From Glycine soja (taxonomy: Eukaryota; Streptophyta; Magnoliopsida; Fabales; Fabaceae), in contig NC_041004.1 of NCBI RefSeq assembly GCF_004193775.1, positions 30,094,411 to 30,158,410 on the forward strand: 64,000 nt of DNA, written 5' to 3'. Below, piece by piece: positions 57,601 through 64,000 of the stretch (its first letter is position 1; every line of letters starts with the position of its first letter). Below the pieces are notes generated by a model that saw only the letters and a program-made list of their open reading frames with translations, searched no databases and was not told the origin of the DNA. The position numbers and the translations under genes were made by a program.

Positions 57601-59126
57601 GGTTTCAATAGGGTGTGATGAGTTCAAACAAAGTGGGACAAAACAAGGATTTCATATCTCCTAATCCTTCACATTGTATCACTCAGAGTTGGGAGTGGTG
57701 AAATCAATGCACAATGAAGATGGAGGAACGACTTGGGTGAACGCATAATGGAGATGAAAGAACGATGAACACACATAAAGGAGAGAGAGGCAAAGAAAGA
57801 GAAGTTGTACCCTAAACTACTCAATTCTCCCTTTTCAATTGAAAATTTTCTTTTTACTTTTTCTTTTTCTTTTATTAAATATAAAATAATATAATGATAT
57901 ATTTTATTCCACATAGGCAATGATCGGATGAATAGTGATTACTGTAGAGCGGTACGTGTATCACTACTCTAAAAATGATCAAATGTTAAAAATAGGTAGC
58001 AAATTTTGCAAGAAAAAACATTTTGGCAAAATTATAAAAAAAAATATGGTGATATCCTTAAACCAACTCAAAATTCGATTGGACCATCCAATTTGACGGG
58101 AAATCAGTCACGTGTCTCATCCGACGCTTCCTAAAAGCTGGTGTATCCTTAAACCAACTCAAAACAGTTGAATTGATCAAAAAACCTAGTGGATTGACCG
58201 ATTTAGCTTAAAATTGTTTTTTTTTTTAATTCAAAACAACGTCATTTTTTTATTGAAAAAATATTATAATTTATGACACTTTTTGAGTGAATTTTATTTT
58301 TTATTATCATAAATTATGCGTATTATGTTATTTGTTGTTCAATATTATCATGATATTATATTACAATATTTTTAAAATATTTTATTAACATCAGTTCGAT
58401 TCAAACTTAATCCCAATTAAACTATTGACTTTTAATCTGGTATCTTGATCTGGATCACAGTTACTATAACATTGTATTTTTTTTTTTACCACATAAAAAA
58501 TATGACATAGAAACAGTGGGTTCCTCCTGTACCAAAATAGAAACAAACAGTGAGTTTTTTTTAAAAGAAATCCGTGGGTTTGACCAACATCTATGTTAGG
58601 CGTTAAAGAATAAATACTTTGACTTAAATTTATTTTTCAGTTTTATTTATTGATATGTGCCTTCAAAAAGACATGCTGGCAACATTTGATAATTAATTAG
58701 GGTAGCTGATTCAAACTAATTAAAAACATATATAAAAGATTAAAATTAGACCTTAATTATTAATCTACATTAACTCAAGGGAAAAAAGGTCAGAGTAGAT
58801 TTTATTTCACATTAATTAACGATATTAACTTTTTTTTAAAAAGAAATTTCTTTATGACATGCCGATAATAATTAGTAGATGGAAATTGTTTGAAACATAT
58901 ATTAAAGATTTTTGCGTCATAACGTACCAGTAATAATTTTAAAATTTTTTATTGGATATTTTTTCCTTAATTACTTCTCTTTCATTATTAATGATGCTAG
59001 TATATTAAATAGAACCCCACACATTTGCTTCCTTCACAAAACACAAATCACTTTAATCAACTCTCCAAGTCTTAATCTTTCAAAGAGAATTCAACAAAAA
59101 TAAGAGAAATTTCTCTATCGTGAAAT
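54666..59126. other. Non-coding region upstream of polygalacturonase copy B
   Basis: Counterpart of 456-4914, including the 157-bp tandem pair (about 56019-56317) and the GTTAACC-rich stretch. Poly-T tracts near 58216 and 58478 are one to three bases longer than in copy A. No gene seen. Confidence 0.6.
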
Positions 59127-61828
59127 ATGCAAAGCCTAATCACTTGTGTTTTGATTATTGCTTTTATTTCACCATGTTTATGTCATAGGTGGAATGTTGG
59201 AACCCAAAACACAATTTATAATGTGATAGATTTTGGTGCCGTGGGAGATGGCAAAACAGACGATACACAAGTACGTGTGTTTATGTTTTGTTATTTCTAA
59301 TTCTAAGGCTTAATTGTACATTTCTTTTTTCTACTATTGTTATTTTTTATTCTTTTTTGACAATTTGTTTTTTTACCTATTTTTATTGTATAATATGACC
59401 TATTTAATTATTAACTCCACATCTAATATTTAACAAAAATGTTAATGAAAATGAAACATTTAACGGCACATTCACATTAACACTCTATTACTTTGTCAGT
59501 ATTTTTGTTAAGTATTGTATGTCAAGTTAACAAATTGATCAAAATTATATTATTTAGCATTTAACAAGACATTTCTATTTTGAATTGATGGTAGGCATTT
59601 TTAAAAGCATGGCAAAGCATGTGTGAAGCACAAGGGACATCAACTCTATTAATACCACCAAACAAAGTATTCTTGGTGACGAGCATGTTACTAAAGGGTC
59701 CTTGCGTCGCCCCAAGTGTTCAAATTCAGGTATTTCTAATATCATATCCAACTGCATACCATCAAACTATTATTTCTTTTTTGTTTTATTAAGCTTTTGG
59801 TACTCTAAAATTTTATGATCTTTTAATGTTATTTTTATTTTTGAATATTTTAAATAAGGCTCTCATAAAATATATTTCGTTATTAATTTTCATTTTTTCT
59901 TAAATTCCATTTTAATTTACTTTTGAATTTATTTAAATGTCAAAAAATTCTCATTTAATCCGTATAAATGTTACAAGTTTTCTCTTAATCTGTAGACTGG
60001 GATATAAAAAAAATATAAAAAAATTATAATATTTACAAATTACATATATTAAAAAGTAAGTGAAATACTACTTAACAAAAAAAGAGTAACCCAATTATTA
60101 ATAGATATTCTATGATAAAATATTTTTTTTAAAAAAAACTATTCAAAATAAAGTAAGTGATAAAGTGATAATTATAAGGTTTTAAAGAATAAAACTTAAT
60201 AGAGTCATTCATTAGAATCTTTCTGGCATGTTCAAAATAAATATCCAATACTGAATCATTAAATGGAAAAAATAAACAATTTTCTTTTTCTGTTTTTTTT
60301 CATTAAGAAAAACTAAAAAATGTTAAATATATTTAGATGAATAAATCAAAAAGGTGTTGAGTCATAATATATAGACTATTGTACTAAAGTTAATTTGGGT
60401 TTCTCCTATTTGTATATCTTGGCCTTCTGGAATCCTTTTAATAATTGAAAAAAAGTCCTTGCAATATGACTTTGTATTTTCTCATTATTTGTTTAATTTT
60501 CCTCCACTCTTCTTGTAGCTTCAAGGGGTAATAGTTGCACCTACCAAGGATGCATGGGTGGAAGGTAATCTGAATACTTTGATTATGATCTCAAATGTAA
60601 ACGGTCTCACAATTGATGGAAGTGGTGGATTAATCGATGGCTACGGTTCTGCTTGGTGGGCATGCAAATCTTGTCCACGACCATCGGTTTGACTACTCTA
60701 AGCTCTATTTTCCCATAGTTTGTTTTTTTTATATTGATATTGATATAAAAATTCAAATTAATCATTATTACTTTAGCATTTTTTAATTTCTACTTTTTAA
60801 TTTTTTACTACCTCAATCTACGTCAATAATGCACTTAGGTACAAGTTAGTATATTCTTCAAATGCAGGTTCTTATTATCAATTCCTGCAATTCTGTTAGT
60901 GTTACTAATCATATACTAATTTATTCTCAACACCAATTGACTGAATTTTTCATGTGGATGATGCAGGTTCTTATTATCAATTCCTGCAATTCTGTTAGTG
61001 TTACTAATCTGAACATGATTAATAGTCCAAAATCTCACATACACGTAAATGGTTGTGAGGGTGCCACATTTTCTCATATTAATATTAGTGCTCCCGGTGA
61101 TAGTCCTAACACTGATGGATTTGACATTTCTACTTCCAAAAATATCATGATCGAAGATTCAACTATAGCCACCGGTAAATTAAACAAAGTTTTCATCTAA
61201 TGAAAATATATATAGTATCAAATTTCAAATTAATGTTTTAAAATGATTACTATATGTGCAATTTTAACTTACATTGTCTTTCTACTTAAACAGGTGATGA
61301 TTGTATTGCCATCAGTGGTGGCTCCTCCTACATCAATGTTACTGGGATTGCTTGTGGACCAGGCCATGGAATAAGGTTTATATAAATTACGTTTTAATTT
61401 ATTTAATATATTTGGGAGTGATATCCTTCAACCTAACGCACTTATTAATATGAAAATAACAATTAAATATTTGATGGAATTATATCACACACTTGCACAT
61501 GTCATAAAACTATAAAATGATTCCTTGATTAAATTAATATCTTTTGTTATATCCAATTTGTAACTATAACAAATCTCATCAATTAACATGAATGAATTAA
61601 TCAGCATTGGCAGCCTCGGTAAAAAGTTTGATACAGTCCAAGAAGTTTATGTACGAAATTGCAGCTTCATAAGAACTACAAATGGAGCAAGAATCAAGAC
61701 ATTTCCAGTAAGCAAAATATATACGAGTGACAACGTATTTGCTTCCTATAACTATTTTGCTATAATTATATATTTTGTACCCTTTTCTTAAACAATGTAG
61801 TTATATAAAAGACCATCATTATACATTG

Positions 61829-61884
<56 letters not shown>

Positions 61885-62433
61885 TTTTAAATCCTGGAAC
61901 ATTGATTTAGAGGTGTAAGGAAATATTCATATGCATAGAAAAAAATTATTCCCAATATGTCTTACCACTTGAAAGGAATATTTTATTCATTGTATTTTTT
62001 TTTTTTTATAGAATGGAATGGGTTATGCGAAACAAATTACTTTTGAGGATATCACCTTAGAACAAACTCGCAACCCAATAATTATAGATCAAGAATATCG
62101 TGATTTAACGGTATTCACTTAACTATACATTGATATTATATCCCGTTATTCCAACTTGTTTATTTTGTCTATTGTCTATTAAAGTTGTATTTTTGGAATA
62201 ATTAGAATCAAGCAGTTGAAGTCAGTGATGTGACATACAGAGGAATTCATGGAACATCTCTAGATGGAAGAGCTATTACCTTAGATTGCGGCGAGTCTGG
62301 TTGTTATGGAATTGTATTGGATCAAATCAACATTGTCTCTTGTTTAACAGGAAAGTCTGCTTCGTGTTTTTGCAATAATGCTCATGGAACAGCTACAGCT
62401 ACAAATCCAAATTGTACTTGCTTATTACCATGA
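59127..62433 (+). CDS. Polygalacturonase (GH28 pectinase), copy B, eight exons
   Basis: Same gene as at 4915-8229. Exons 59127-59270, 59595-59729, 60519-60686, 60967-61174, 61294-61375, 61605-61707, 62012-62110 and 62206-62433. Signal peptide, SPNTDG, GDDC, GPGHGISIG and RIK are all kept, giving about 388 residues that appear identical to copy A. Splice sites and the doubled exon 4 acceptor (60868 and 60967) are also the same. With its own identical promoter region it could be expressed in addition to copy A, unless the duplication is an assembly artefact. Confidence 0.93.
60862..61009 (+). repeat. 49-bp direct repeat duplicating the exon 4 acceptor, copy B
   Basis: 60862-60910 and 60961-61009, identical to the copy A pair and 99 bases apart, so the internal duplication is older than the segmental one. 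Confidence 0.92.
61831..61882. repeat. (AT)n microsatellite in polygalacturonase intron 6, copy B
   Basis: About 52 bases, 8 fewer than in copy A. Confidence 0.97.
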
Positions 62434-64000
62434 AATCCTTGTTACCCACTCAAACATATCTATAAGTGAAATAATGAGTATTATCATATTACTTTTTCAA
62501 TAAAATATTAATGTGAACACTCATTTTTAGGTTTTTTATTTGCTCCTCTTTTATTTAATTTATTATATGTTTTTATTTTTATAGAATGGAATTTGCCAAA
62601 GTAATATATATAAATAACTACATTTAATGTTATACATAACATTTAATTACTTGACAGTATACAAATATTCCATAAAAAATTATTTTTTTAAAATTATGTA
62701 AAATGATAAGGAACGCCATTTCTTAGAAATTGTTCTAAATGAAATTATTTACGTTCAAATAAATTTTTCCTTTTACAAATTTTTGTGTGACAATTTTTGG
62801 CAGAAAAAGAGAAAAGAAGTTTATTCTTGAAAATTTCACAAATAGAGTTTCTCTTTCACATTAGAAGTTTTTGTACGGCACACAAATATAAGAATCAGTG
62901 CGACCTGCACCCGGGTGTTTGGAATTGTCGTTTGTTGCTACAGAACACAACTTGCCAAATGCCAAAAGGAAAGAGAAACATAAGTATACACTAAAATCCA
63001 CACACAAGAGTTCCAATAACTCAAGAAAATTAGTAACACATTGTGAAAAATAAACACCACGGAAAGTATCACTTTAACTAAGTATCACTTTAATTTTTTA
63101 ATTTTTAATGTAATATTAATATTAAAATCAATTCTATAAATTATTTTTCTTTTTTATTTATTAGTTCTTCGGTATAAAATAATTTAAGACGATATTTATT
63201 TTGAGATGGAATAACTAGTTTTTCAGTAATGTTTGATTGAAAAAGAGAGGAGAAGAGAGTAAAAGGGAGGAGAGAATTTTTACAATTTTCTCTTATGTGA
63301 TTTGGAGATTTGGAAAGAAAGGGAAAATTTGTTTAAGTGGCACCATAAAGTTACAAAAGTAATTATTCAATAATATAAAGTACTTTCACGGAACTATAAA
63401 ATACATAATACTACAAGTACTTCCGGGGAACAAACTCAAGCACTTTGTCAAGAGAAAGTCGAGAAGTCAATCTTCTGTAGAACCTAGATATTATTGCACT
63501 GTCAAATCATATTAAGAAATGATTACATAGGATATGAAATTTAATATTCCCAGGCTCGTCATTATGACAAATAAACAACAAGGAAAATATATAGGTGATT
63601 TAAAATTCATATATAGACAAATGACAACTACTTCACCAAAAACAGATCAATTTTCATGAGACATTATGCATCTTGTAACAACTATGAATATATGATACAT
63701 TTTTTTAAGGAAAATGAATTTTATTATATAACCTATATGATACATTTCTTATAATCCAGATTGGATAAACTTCTCAAAAAATACTTACAATAAAAAAGAG
63801 TAAAATGAATCATATCTCTCCCATAACTAAAATCAACTTCTTTTCACCTCAACTTTTGAGAAGTTCTCTCATCTAATTTCTTGAAAAGTGAATATGCATA
63901 AATTGATTTTAGTCTATAAGAAAAATATAATTTATTTTACTTTCTTAATTTTTCCTATTATAAATACTTTTTGATAAGTTTACCGAAATTGACCCTGTCA
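62434..64000. other. 3' flank of polygalacturonase copy B
   Basis: Matches 8230-9796 of copy A. No further gene is visible before the window end. If the duplication continues, a BIR1-like cluster would follow about 800 bases outside. Confidence 0.6.

Larger units (their letters stand above)
54211..64000. repeat. Segmental duplication, copy B (right, runs off the window)
   Basis: Repeats 1-9796 with very few changes. The first 700 bases show the most substitutions (for example gctaatg to gctgatg near 54400, ggttcg to ggtccg near 54479), while the polygalacturonase exons show none that I found. Near the end, 63425 reads ggggaacaaactc where copy A has gcggaataaactc. Confidence 0.97.

Overview
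The window is nuclear DNA of a flowering plant, most probably a legume and plausibly soybean or a close relative. The reasons are spliced genes with GT-AG and GC-AG introns, AT-rich intergenic DNA, and a dense load of nested plant transposons, including a giant Ogre/Tat-type Ty3/gypsy element of the kind abundant in legumes. No bacterial-type gene, CRISPR array or rRNA/tRNA gene is visible. Species is inferred, not proven.

Layout. (1) 1-9796 and 54211-64000 are two almost identical copies, about 54.2 kb apart, of one segment carrying an eight-exon secreted polygalacturonase (GH28) gene, at 4915-8229 and 59127-62433. Both copies run past the window edges, so this may be a tandem duplication of a 54-kb unit or an assembly artefact. 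(2) 10543-20748 holds two tandem, minus-strand copies of a BIR1-like (BAK1-interacting) LRR receptor kinase. The first keeps an open transmembrane and kinase part but has lost its ectodomain to a 1.2-kb repeat-rich insert. The second has its whole ectodomain, but a Ty1/copia element (15892-20655, target duplication attag) sits in it and the kinase part carries stops and a frameshift. (3) 20749-25642 is intergenic, with a hairpin/direct-repeat leader region, a CACTA-like terminus, a decayed LINE reverse transcriptase fragment and simple repeats. (4) 25653-53555 is one MULE (Mutator-like) DNA transposon. It has 98-bp terminal inverted repeats and a 9-10 bp target duplication, and carries a plant-mobile-domain gene (plus strand) and a mudrA-type transposase with SWIM zinc finger (minus strand) in convergent arrangement. 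(5) Inside the 3' coding end of that transposase sits an 18.9-kb Ogre/Tat LTR retrotransposon (30060-48940, target duplication cttat). It has an extra ORF before gag, gag, protease with G-patch, RT, two RNase H domains, integrase, an extra ORF after integrase and a 262-bp tandem repeat in the 3' region.

How it fits together. The order of events is readable: MULE first, then Ogre into the MULE transposase. Independently, the BIR1-like gene was duplicated and its second copy was hit by copia. Nearly all transposon genes carry stops, mostly of the kind made by C-to-T change in CGA, CAA, CAG or TGG codons, as expected for methylated repeats. The only genes that look intact are the two identical polygalacturonases and, perhaps, the truncated BIR1-like kinase. 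The Ogre 5' LTR has lost the short block holding its TATA box, while the copia 5' LTR keeps its own.
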